The notes below the pieces were generated by a model. The model ran no database searches. It saw nothing but the letters and a program-made list of their open reading frames with translations, and was not told the DNA's origin. From Poriferisodalis sp965116245 (GTDB lineage: Bacteria > Actinomycetota > Acidimicrobiia > Acidimicrobiales > Poriferisodalaceae): DNA of 64,000 nucleotides. Positions 44,469-52,467 of this stretch are shown one piece after another. Position 1 is the stretch's first letter. Every line of letters begins with the position of its first letter. A program made the translations under genes and the position numbers. The stretch is from NCBI GenBank assembly GCA_965116245.1, contig OZ220497.1:682001-746000 (forward strand), given 5' to 3'.

Positions 44469-45910
44469 GGCTCTTCCGGTCTGAGCGGGGTCGTGTGATC
44501 TGACCGGGTTCGGGTGCGACGCGGTGATCTGGTCGGGTTTGGGTGGAACGCGGGTGAGGGGCTCGCAGGATCGGTGCTCTCTTATATCGCCGAGTCTGGA
44601 GCCCCTGTGTGTGTTGATCCTACGCGTATGTGTCAGTTGCTAGTCGGTTTGGATGATGTGGCAGTACTTGAAGTCACTGAAACCGATGTCGGTGGGCTTC
44701 GGGTGATGATCGAAACCAGGCTGCCGCGTCCGGTCTGTGGCGGCTGCGGTGGGGCTGTGCATGTGAAAGACCGCAACAACGTCGAGCACGCTGATCTGCC
44801 GTGTTTCGGGCGGTCAACGGTGTTGGTATGGCGCAAGATTCGTTGGCGCTGCGCGACTGGATGTGGTGCGGGTTCGTTCACTGAGACGTGCGAGACGATA
44901 GCTGCGCCGCGTCAGCGGCTAACCGGTTCGGGCTGGGCGGTGGGTCACCGACCAGGTAGGACAACAGGGCCGTGCGGTGAGCAGTGTTGCCGGTGAGTTG
45001 GGCGCGAGCTGGGATGCGGTGATGGACGCCGTAGTCGCCTACGGCGAAGCGCTGGTCAATGACCCAAACCGGATCGGCAATGTAGAAGCGATAGGGATGG
45101 ACGAAACCTTACGCGCCCGCACGGGCCGGTTCGGTGCCCAGCAGTGGTCAACTCAGATCGTTGATGTCGCTGCTGGCCAGCTCCTTGACGTAGTCAAGGG
45201 CCGCGACTCAACCAAACCGGCAGAATGGCTCGAGCAGCGGCCAGATGAATGTCGAGACGCGATCCAATGGGCGACCCTTGACCTGTCAGGCCCTTACCGT
45301 CACGTGGTCAACACCGTGCTAGCCCACGCCACCCAAGTCGCGGATCCTTTCCATGTTCACAAGCTCACTAACAGCCGCCTCGATGAATGCCGTCGCAGGG
45401 TCCAAAACGACACTTTCGGGCATCGCGGACGTAAGAACGATCCGCCATATAGAGCCCGCCGACTACTAACCAAAGCCGATGAACGTCTCGACGACAAAGG
45501 CCACTCCAAGCTGTTGGGTCTGCTCGGGGCGGGTGATCCCCACGGGGACGTCAGAACGATGTGGCACGCCAAACAGGTCGTGCGCTCAATCTACGACCAC
45601 ACCGACCCAGACTTAGCGCTCAAGTTCGTGACCCGCCTCGGTCGCTATCTCCAAGACCCCGACCACCCACCCCAAGCGCACCTCCTCGGGCGGACTCTGC
45701 AGCGCTGGCGACACCAAATCTGCGCTTGGCACGCCAGCCGCGTGTCCAACGGTCCCACCGAAGCCATCAACAATCTCCCCAAACGAGTCAAACGAGTCGC
45801 ATTCGGAATCACCAAACACCGCAACTGGCGAATCCGAGCACTCCTCTACACAGGCAAACCCAACAGTAACCTACTCCCCACCAACCAACCCCGCCAAAAC
45901 CGGAAGAGCC
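44469..45910 (+). mobile_element. ISL3-family insertion sequence
   Basis: A 1,442-bp element bounded by inverted ends GGCTCTTCCGGTCTGAGCGG (left) and GGCTCTTCCGGTTTTGGCGG (right, minus strand), the GGCTCTTC type known for ISL3 elements. No direct repeat matches across its own ends (GTCAAAAG on the left, TGTTATCT on the right); instead the right flank pairs with the left flank of the truncated copy at 40844. The left part contains a 30-bp internal near-duplication (GTGATCTG..CGGGTT.GGGTG). Confidence 0.85.
44628..45910 (+). pseudogene. ISL3-family transposase with one frameshift
   Basis: The first part (from the ATG at 44628) carries the zinc-binding PVCGGCGGAVH and WRCATGCGAGSF. The second, in the +1 frame, carries the DDE core: IGMDETLRARTGRF, TLDLSGPYRHVVN, VADPFHVHKLTN and SNGPTEAINNLPKRVKRVAF. 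A single-base difference near 44925, around RLT then VRAG, separates the two frames; no slippery heptamer is evident, so a mutation is more likely than programmed shifting. The frame has no stop before the right inverted end and runs on to a TGA at 45958 that overlaps the P450 start. Confidence 0.85.
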
Positions 45911-45956
45911 TGTTATCTGAGCTAGCTGCGCGGAAGGACGCGGGAAGGAAACCGAT

Positions 45957-47348
45957 ATGAGCAACTCATCGCGCGAGACATCACGGACCGGAAAATCGCA
46001 GGCTGAGACATCGAGCGTTGGGTCCCCCACTATCGCGCCCAAGATTGATGGACCCAACGAAGGTGGATCTAGCGCTGGCCAGCCTCAGATAGGCAGCTTC
46101 CTGGACCCAGCGATCCAGGACGACCCTTTTGACACCTACGCACTCATGCACGAGCGATGCCCCGTGCATCTCTTACCCGAAAACGATCTGTACATGGTTA
46201 CGCGCTACGACGATGCCAAGTCGGTGCTAGCCGACGCGCAGACGTTCTCCAACGATCCAACCGGCACGTCGCGGCGCAATAGCCAAGCCAGCCGGGCGGC
46301 GGCTCAGGTGTTCACTGAGCGTGGCTGGGTGCGGGCCAAGACGCTGCAACGAACTGATCCGCCCACCCACACCCGCTATAGGCGGCTAGTGAGCCGAGCG
46401 TTCACTGCGAAACGCATGGAGTCGCTGGTACCTCGCATTGAACAGCTCTGCCATGAACTCATCGACACGTTCGCCGACACTGGCCGATGCGAGTTCGTGA
46501 GCGAGTTCGCTCTGCCCCTGCCGGGCGTCCTCATTTGCGAACAGTTGGGGCTAGACGCGTCGCAGTATCCCACGTTCAAGCGCTGGGCTGATGCCATGCT
46601 GGCTACGGCACAAAAGGTGCTGACCCCCACCGAGGCAGTTGACTACGCCGAAACCGAGCTCGAAGCGCAACACCATCTGGCGCGAGAGTTCACGGCACGC
46701 CGCACCCAGCCCGCTGACGACATCATCTCCTGGCTGGTTCACGCCCATCTTGAAGACGACACCGCATCGATCAAATCTGCCGCGATAGATGAGCCGCTGA
46801 GCGATGAAGAGCTACAAGATCTTCTACATCAACTGATTACCGGCGGCTTCGAAACGACGACCGCAGCATTGGGCACTGGACTGTGGCTTCTCATCCGCTA
46901 CCCAGATCAGATGGCAAAGTTGCGAGCTGATAGGTCGTTGTTGAACAACTTCATCGACGAGAGCCTGCGCTTCGACAGTCCCGTCGCCGGGCTTTGGCGC
47001 ACGGCCACTTGCCCGACGGTCGTGGGCGACACTGACATCCCGCAGGGAGCTGCTGTCATGGTTCGCTACGCGGCAGCTAACCGCGATGCCGCCAAGTTCG
47101 AAAATCCCGCAACGTTCAACATTGAACGCCCCAACGCCAAGGACCACGTTGCGTTCGGCTGGGGCAACCATTTCTGCGTCGGCGCATGGCTAGCCCGGGC
47201 AGAGCTTCGCTGCGCATTCACCGCACTCTTGGACCGGCTTGATGAAATTGAGCTAGCCCGTCCGCTCGATGACCTGCCGCACGAGTTCAGCTTCATGCTC
47301 CGGCCGCTCAAGGAACTACCGATTCGCTTTCGTGCCGTTCGCGCCTGA
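45957..47348 (+). CDS. Cytochrome P450
   Basis: A 463-residue P450. The I-helix is LITGGFETTTAALG, the ExxR motif lies in FIDESLRFDSP, and the heme loop is FGWGNHFCVGAWLARAE. The first 40 residues are a Ser/Gly/Pro-rich tail. The ATG is preceded by GGGAAGGAAACC. The right end of the transposon island lies only 46 bp upstream, so the native promoter may have been displaced; read-through from the ISL3 element or a fused promoter could now drive it. Substrate unknown. A strong hairpin follows the gene. Confidence 0.93.
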   Translation: MSNSSRETSRTGKSQAETSSVGSPTIAPKIDGPNEGGSSAGQPQIGSFLDPAIQDDPFDTYALMHERCPVHLLPENDLYMVTRYDDAKSVLADAQTFSNDPTGTSRRNSQASRAAAQVFTERGWVRAKTLQRTDPPTHTRYRRLVSRAFTAKRMESLVPRIEQLCHELIDTFADTGRCEFVSEFALPLPGVLICEQLGLDASQYPTFKRWADAMLATAQKVLTPTEAVDYAETELEAQHHLAREFTARRTQPADDIISWLVHAHLEDDTASIKSAAIDEPLSDEELQDLLHQLITGGFETTTAALGTGLWLLIRYPDQMAKLRADRSLLNNFIDESLRFDSPVAGLWRTATCPTVVGDTDIPQGAAVMVRYAAANRDAAKFENPATFNIERPNAKDHVAFGWGNHFCVGAWLARAELRCAFTALLDRLDEIELARPLDDLPHEFSFMLRPLKELPIRFRAVRA

Positions 47349-47379
47349 AAGCGCCCGGGCCGAAACGACAAAAGAAACA

Positions 47380-47400
47380 GCCCCAGCCGATGGCTGGGGC
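47380..47400 (-). terminator. Hairpin terminator between convergent genes
   Basis: GCCCCAGCC-GAT-GGCTGGGGC is a perfect 9-bp stem with a 3-base loop. On the minus strand it is followed by TGTTTCTTTTGTCG, so it ends the leftward membrane-protein transcript and may also serve the rightward P450. Confidence 0.8.
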
Positions 47401-47413
47401 CATCGGGCCGTGG

Positions 47414-48634
47414 CTACTCACCGCGGCGTGGTACATGAATGCGAGCTGACCGTCGCCAGCGATCTGCCAGGACGACAACTGGCAGCAGAACTAGCTCGTG
47501 GGCGAACTCCAGCACCCGCAACGCAATAGCAAAAGCAGTTGCATCGCCGACACCCAAGCGGTCCGCCAGCAGCGCTGCTACAACGAGTTCGCGTACACCT
47601 AGCCCCGCAGGGGTGATTCCGACCATGCCGACGACGATGCCAGCCGCCACCGCGCCAGCTATCAGCCGGGCATCCTCGAAACCGACGGCTAGCAACGACG
47701 CCGCGAGCAGTGCTGAGGCAATTAGGCGCTGAGCGACGGCGCATCCGTAGATGAATGTGGCTCGCCACACTGCTGGGCGCGCCGCGCTGAGAGTGTCTGG
47801 CCGGATTCGATCGCACAGCCATCGACCCGTTGGCGTGCGCCGCAACAAGAGTTCAATGCGCTGCCACCAAGCGCCCGCACCGGCCAGCGTCCACGGCAGC
47901 GTCACGAGCCCAACACCAGCTCCGACGCCAATCAGGATGCGTGCAAGCCAACCTCCAGCGCTACCCAGCCAGTCGCTGGGGGCCCAAAATGCCGCCGCAA
48001 ATGCTGCCCAGCCGAGCAGTGTGGCAGTCTCAACCACCACAGAGGCCACGCCAGCAGCGTGGGGCACACCGAAAGGTGCCGCCATCGCTGCTCTGGCAGC
48101 TACCGGCACGAGCCCGGTCGGCAAATAACGAGTGGCCTGTGACAGCAGCCAAATACGCAACGCAGGCCCACGCGCTAGGGAACTGCCCGCCACGGAGATG
48201 TTCCCTACAGAGGCCGTCGGTACCGAGTTTCTTGCCACTGGGGTCCCCGCTGCTGAGTTGCCGGTTGCCGGTGTGCCCGCCGCTGGGGTGCTTGCCGTTT
48301 TCCGTGCTACCGGAATGCTCGCGGCTACCGGAATGCTCGCGGCAACTGGATTGCTCGCTACTGAATTGCTATAGCCGCCTACGAGTTCGCGCCATGCCAA
48401 CGCCAGGCATACTGTGGCGGTCATCGAAATGATGACAGCGGGCACGAGCACCACTGCATCCAACTTGAGGTGAATCTGGCGCACATCGTCCCAACTGCGG
48501 ACAGCCAACCAGACGATCATGGTCACCGTTGCCAATACCAGCAACCACCGCAGTAGGGAGCCAGCGAGTGTCCGTGTCGTGCCTGTCCCTTCTCGCTCGT
48601 CCGGGGCCATCACGAATCCGAATCCGAACTCCAC
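47414..48634 (-). CDS. Lysylphosphatidylglycerol synthase-like (UPF0104) membrane protein
   Basis: A 406-residue integral membrane protein of the LPG-synthase transmembrane (flippase-like) family. It has several hydrophobic helices and the family's signature GITPAGLGVRELVVAALLA near the C-terminus. It lacks the soluble aminoacyl-transferase domain of MprF. Residues about 85-150 are an unusual Ala/Ser/Pro/Thr loop of repeated AASIPVA and GTPVARN units, coded by 18-bp DNA repeats (48305-48370), inserted between early helices. Such proteins move lipids or act with glycosyltransferases; the GT4 gene nearby would fit but is not adjacent. Confidence 0.82.
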   Translation of the reverse strand: MEFGFGFVMAPDEREGTGTTRTLAGSLLRWLLVLATVTMIVWLAVRSWDDVRQIHLKLDAVVLVPAVIISMTATVCLALAWRELVGGYSNSVASNPVAASIPVAASIPVARKTASTPAAGTPATGNSAAGTPVARNSVPTASVGNISVAGSSLARGPALRIWLLSQATRYLPTGLVPVAARAAMAAPFGVPHAAGVASVVVETATLLGWAAFAAAFWAPSDWLGSAGGWLARILIGVGAGVGLVTLPWTLAGAGAWWQRIELLLRRTPTGRWLCDRIRPDTLSAARPAVWRATFIYGCAVAQRLIASALLAASLLAVGFEDARLIAGAVAAGIVVGMVGITPAGLGVRELVVAALLADRLGVGDATAFAIALRVLEFAHELVLLPVVVLADRWRRSARIHVPRRGE

Positions 48635-48774
48635 GGACGTCGCAAGTCTGGGCGTCCCGCCAGCATCCCTCCGAGCGTACCGGCGACCCCAGATGCCGTT
48701 CGGGCCTATGGCTGTGGCCTTGAGATGTCAGTCCAGGCCGAGCTATTGGAAAGTGACGGGGTGTACGCGAGGGA

Positions 48775-48805
48775 GGCCTCGGGAGTGTGGTGCACTCCCG
48801 AGGCC
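48775..48805 (+). terminator. Strong orphan hairpin with T-rich tail
   Basis: GGCCTCGGGAGTG (48775-48787), loop TGGTG, then CACTCCCGAGGCC (48793-48805) form a perfect 13-bp stem followed by CCTTTT and a T/G-rich stretch on the plus strand. No plus-strand gene lies upstream in the 269-bp gap, so it may end a small RNA or protect against antisense transcription into the downstream minus-strand gene. Confidence 0.7.
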
Positions 48806-48903
48806 CCTTTTCGTGTGTGTTGTTTTGTTTGTTGTGCTATCTGCTATCGGGGTTTAGCCGGTGTATCGGTTTCCACAATCAAACTTGTCTGTATGTTTGT
48901 GTG

Positions 48904-51900
48904 CTACTTGTTGCAGTCCGAGTCGTCGGCGTCGCCCAAGCACTCACCAAGCGACAGCGTCGCGTCCAAGTTGCTAGAAGTGTCGTACCTGCCGACGAAT
49001 GAGTCTACTGTACCTGAACGAACCCGAACGCTGCCGCCACGATTGAAAAAGTCAACCGGTTCGCTGACGTTGGTACCGATCCTCGCGTCGTCAGTTGCAG
49101 GTTTACTATCATCGCTTTTATCGTCATTAATCTGATCCGGGATCTCATCAGGATCCACATACTTCCCGAACTCATCATTATCGTCCTGGGCTGACTTAGC
49201 TTCATACAAATAGTTCGCAGCCACCTGCAAATTACTAGTCACGAAGTTGTACACAGGGGAGTCGTCAGTCCCCGTAGCCGCACCATAATAAGTACCAGCC
49301 AGCTTCACGATGCCCTTATCCGGACCGGCACGCAACCCAGCCAACTTCAACGGATTCTGAGTCGTATACCGAATATGAACCGTCTTCGACGGAGCCTTGA
49401 ACGACACATTCGCCACCGACACATTCTGACCAGCCGGAGACTCGAACGCATGCCTCAAAAGAAGGGGCGTAGAACCAATCGTACCATAAAAGTTAGCACT
49501 AGTATCAGCACCAAAGGTAGCACCACCAAAATTGGTAGTATCGGTACCAGAAATAGTGTAGCCAGGCACGACCGCTTTCAACACACTATTACGCAAACGG
49601 TTACCCAAATAATCAGCGGTAGCAGTCCGGTCAACGTTCGATTGACTTTCCTTGAACAGCGTACTAACCCAATCATCGAACGTCACTTCAATACCAACAG
49701 ACGACACGCCACCCCTAAAATACCAAGCCTTATCATGCCAAATATTAGACGTACTCTTCGCACCTACCGTCTTATTCGGAACGCTGCTAGAGACTCTGCC
49801 ACATGCCACGTAACCGACCGTGAAGTTCTTAGACACCTCTGAATCGTTGCGCAACGCTTTTACCACATCAGACAGTTTAGCTTTACCGTTCATGAACGTC
49901 ACCGTAATACGGCCAGCTTCTTTACCAACCCCACCAGTACTAGTCATCTGCACATCAATCTCGAGCGGCTTATCCTCATCATAGCGGTCAGCGAACTTAG
50001 TATACAAAACCCAATGATTACCCTTAGCACCAGCAGCGACACCATCCCACTTAGCGAACATCACCAAATCATTCTTAGCATACGAAACCCCGCCAACAGA
50101 TGGAGTCGAATCTCCAGGACCGAACGTCACAAACGGACGCCTCGACACATAACCAAGCGCACGAGTACCACCCACAATCAGCGCCTGGAACCGGTCAGAC
50201 GGCAAACCACCAGGCTTCTTATCGTCAGCAGGATCGTCGTTCACCTCCGACTTGTCAGGCTCACCCAACACAACCGACGTGACACCAAACTTCGGTTTCC
50301 GCTTCTCAACAGTCAAACGCACAAGCTTAGAAGACACCTTATCGGCATTCATGAACGCGCCGCGCTCAACCGTAACAGTATCACCAGCCCGCAAATAATA
50401 CGCACTATCAGCAGCCTCAAGAGTATCAGTCGTATCATTATCGCTGTTATAATCAAATGCCTCAGCAAGTGCCAACGACGGAGCCCACGCATTAGAATCC
50501 GCACTAATAGAAGTCAAAGAGCCAATATCGTCGACAAGCTTAACCTTAGCACCATTCTTCGTCTTGATTGTAATCTTATCATCCACACGCGTCAAACCAT
50601 CCCTAACAGTAGAATCAGGCTTCAAATTGGAACGCAAATACAAACTCTTCTCACCCTCAACCAAAACCAAATCAACCTTAGGCACCGGAATAGGCGTAGG
50701 CTTCTTCAAACCAACCGTCACACTCGCAGGCTGCAACGGACGCAAATCATTAGTCCCAGTATTGGCGTTAGCGAGCGAACCGTACGGCTCATCACCCGGA
50801 CGCAACTCAATCTTATCCCCAGCCTTCAACTTCAAAGTTCCCAAACGCACCGTAATCTTATGCTTTTGACCACAATCCGGCGGCTTCATACTACCCGCCC
50901 TCGTGTTTTCAACCTTAGCGTTGCCGTCAGCGTCATCAGCTATGGTCACTTTTTGACCGTTGACACGAACAATACGCTGCAGATAAGCTGGCATTTTTAT
51001 AGGATCGCTGTCACCCACATCTTCGTTGAACACAATCTCGAACTCTGTCGGATCATCGGTTTGGTCACCATTACGCGACGCGTCATCAACCTTCAACGTA
51101 GCCACCAACTTCGGACCAGTCGTAGCCGCTTCCACAGCCTGCGCCATCACCGAGGCCGACACGACAGCCGTACCACCAACCGCAACAACCTTCAAATGCG
51201 ACGTAAACTTGCTACTAAAATCGTTCAAAACACCGGTAAAACGCGGAGTAGCTGCTAGCCAATCACGTACTGAAGCAGGTAGCTTGCCACCAACGAACAG
51301 AATCGGAATCGCCGAACCATTCCTAGCAAGACCAATACCAGCGACCGGACCGGCAGTCACACCATCAACCGTCGCAGTCTCATTCACCAACATGACACTC
51401 GTTTTGTCGACGTCGAGGCCGTTACAGTCGTTCCACATCAACTGCGCGATTTTCACTGACGTGCTTGCAGCATCATCACCCGCAAACCGCTCAACATCCG
51501 GGCCAAGCTCCTCAACCGCGTCAGCGACATCATCAGACACCTCATCAGTATCACCAATAATCACAACACGATCAAGATCCTGATCATCAATATACTCCCC
51601 CGTCGCCGAAGACAACTCATCCGACGCGGTCAACAACAACGGCATATCCATCTGATACGACATCGGCCCAGCCAACACCGCCGACGTATACGGCATCAAA
51701 TCACCATTCGCCAACAACACCGTCTCATCATTCGAACCACACCACACAGCCGACGACCGAATCCGCTTCGCGATCTCAACCGCCGTCCCATACCGATCCG
51801 CGCCCGAAACCCGCGTCACAGTCGGCTTCGACTCCAAACCCTCCACCAGCTCAACCACATCATCAGAAACCACATCTGTGCCACCAACCACAAAAACAGT

Positions 51901-52269
51901 CGACACACCCTGATCCTCAATAAACCGCGCCACACCAGCAGGCAAACTATCCCTACGCGTCAACAGCACCGGCGCGTCCTCATAACCAGACAGCCCAGCC
52001 GCGGAGACGGCGTCGATCTGCGTCTCACCCGACGCCAAAATCAACGTATCAACCCGCCCAGGCGAACCCGCATAATGCTTCGCCAACAACAACGCCGTCT
52101 CATACCGATCCCTGCCAGCAAACGCACGCGAATCCGGCTTACCGTCATCATTGGTGTCAACCAGATACTCACCAGCCGTGTTCGCGGCCTGCACAGGCGA
52201 CCCCGCCACCAACGCCAACACCGACGCAAGTAGCGCACCCGCCACACCCAACACAAACAAACGCCTCAC
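48904..52269 (-). CDS. Large secreted cell-wall-binding-repeat (CWB2) protein
   Basis: About 1,121 residues. The GTG at 52269 is preferred because GGAGG lies six bases upstream, and it gives a clean Sec signal (VRRLFVLGVAGALLASVLAL, ending near VQAANT). Residues about 45-340 hold three cell-wall-binding type 2 repeats (FAGRDRYETALLLAKHY; RVSGADRYGTAVEIAKRI; a third with FAGDDAASTSVKIAQLMW), each with the VVIIGDTDEVSDDV-like segment. The remaining 780 residues are beta-rich, Asp/Thr/Lys-rich domains starting TLKVDDASRNGDQTDDPTEF, probably Ig-like. Base composition is clearly lower in GC than the neighbours, suggesting transfer or an extracellular-protein bias. CWB2 repeats attach proteins to the wall; an adhesin or S-layer role is an inference. 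Confidence 0.85.
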   Translation of the reverse strand: MRRLFVLGVAGALLASVLALVAGSPVQAANTAGEYLVDTNDDGKPDSRAFAGRDRYETALLLAKHYAGSPGRVDTLILASGETQIDAVSAAGLSGYEDAPVLLTRRDSLPAGVARFIEDQGVSTVFVVGGTDVVSDDVVELVEGLESKPTVTRVSGADRYGTAVEIAKRIRSSAVWCGSNDETVLLANGDLMPYTSAVLAGPMSYQMDMPLLLTASDELSSATGEYIDDQDLDRVVIIGDTDEVSDDVADAVEELGPDVERFAGDDAASTSVKIAQLMWNDCNGLDVDKTSVMLVNETATVDGVTAGPVAGIGLARNGSAIPILFVGGKLPASVRDWLAATPRFTGVLNDFSSKFTSHLKVVAVGGTAVVSASVMAQAVEAATTGPKLVATLKVDDASRNGDQTDDPTEFEIVFNEDVGDSDPIKMPAYLQRIVRVNGQKVTIADDADGNAKVENTRAGSMKPPDCGQKHKITVRLGTLKLKAGDKIELRPGDEPYGSLANANTGTNDLRPLQPASVTVGLKKPTPIPVPKVDLVLVEGEKSLYLRSNLKPDSTVRDGLTRVDDKITIKTKNGAKVKLVDDIGSLTSISADSNAWAPSLALAEAFDYNSDNDTTDTLEAADSAYYLRAGDTVTVERGAFMNADKVSSKLVRLTVEKRKPKFGVTSVVLGEPDKSEVNDDPADDKKPGGLPSDRFQALIVGGTRALGYVSRRPFVTFGPGDSTPSVGGVSYAKNDLVMFAKWDGVAAGAKGNHWVLYTKFADRYDEDKPLEIDVQMTSTGGVGKEAGRITVTFMNGKAKLSDVVKALRNDSEVSKNFTVGYVACGRVSSSVPNKTVGAKSTSNIWHDKAWYFRGGVSSVGIEVTFDDWVSTLFKESQSNVDRTATADYLGNRLRNSVLKAVVPGYTISGTDTTNFGGATFGADTSANFYGTIGSTPLLLRHAFESPAGQNVSVANVSFKAPSKTVHIRYTTQNPLKLAGLRAGPDKGIVKLAGTYYGAATGTDDSPVYNFVTSNLQVAANYLYEAKSAQDDNDEFGKYVDPDEIPDQINDDKSDDSKPATDDARIGTNVSEPVDFFNRGGSVRVRSGTVDSFVGRYDTSSNLDATLSLGECLGDADDSDCNK

Positions 52270-52353
52270 AAAAAACCTCCAACACTTCGAGGCACACCGC
52301 CACACCGGACAGCAACAACGCAACAGACCCTCCATCACGCACAACCTCAACCT

Positions 52354-52383
52354 CTATAACCCCCCCCCCCCCCCCGTGTGACA
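52354..52383 (-). promoter_or_regulatory. Putative promoter with a 16-G tract as spacer
   Basis: On the minus strand, TGTCAC (52378-52383), a spacer of AC plus 16 G, and TTATAG (52354-52359) give an 18-bp spacer that consists almost only of G. The cell-wall-binding gene follows 85 bp downstream. The hexamers are moderate matches. Length changes of such a tract alter spacer size and can switch promoters in other bacteria. Confidence 0.45.
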
Positions 52384-52404
52384 CCCAACTTCAACGAATA
52401 TTGA

Positions 52405-52418
52405 ACGGACGCGTCCGT
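52405..52418. promoter_or_regulatory. 14-bp perfect palindrome in a divergent gap
   Basis: ACGGACGCGTCCGT is a perfect palindrome between the divergent cell-wall-binding gene and the glycosyltransferase. Next to it is TTCAA-N6-TTGAA (52390-52405). Both are candidate regulator sites; the regulator is not known. Confidence 0.5.
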
Positions 52419-52467
52419 GCCGTGAGACTGGGCCACATCGCGGCACCGCGCGGGCGAGACTGGGCGG

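Larger units (their letters stand above)
40836..45918. mobile_element. Composite insertion island with 8-bp target duplication
   Basis: The left boundary is an ISL3-like end (GGCACTTCCGGTCTGATCGG) at 40844 preceded by TGTTGTCT. The right boundary is an ISL3-like end at 45910 (GGCTCTTCCGGTTTTGGCGG on the minus strand) followed by TGTTATCT, a 7-of-8 match. If the 5,067 bp between them are removed, the flanks join into two tandem copies of TCTGAGCTAGCTG, an ordinary intergenic repeat for this genome. Inside are a truncated ISL3 left end, a decayed and an intact lipoprotein gene, IS110 and IS3 remnants and a nearly complete ISL3 element. The mode of assembly is inferred. Confidence 0.7.

Noticed and set aside
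47439..48432. Several plus-strand frames opposite the LPG-synthase-like gene
   Set aside because: Low-complexity Ala/Thr/Pro-rich shadows of the repeat-coded loop, without ribosome sites.
50014..51258. 414-codon open frame on the plus strand inside the cell-wall-binding gene
   Set aside because: It lies opposite a protein with a signal peptide and three recognisable CWB2 repeats. Its own translation is rich in Arg/Ile/Thr/His, has no domain, and looks like a shadow caused by the codon bias of the real gene.
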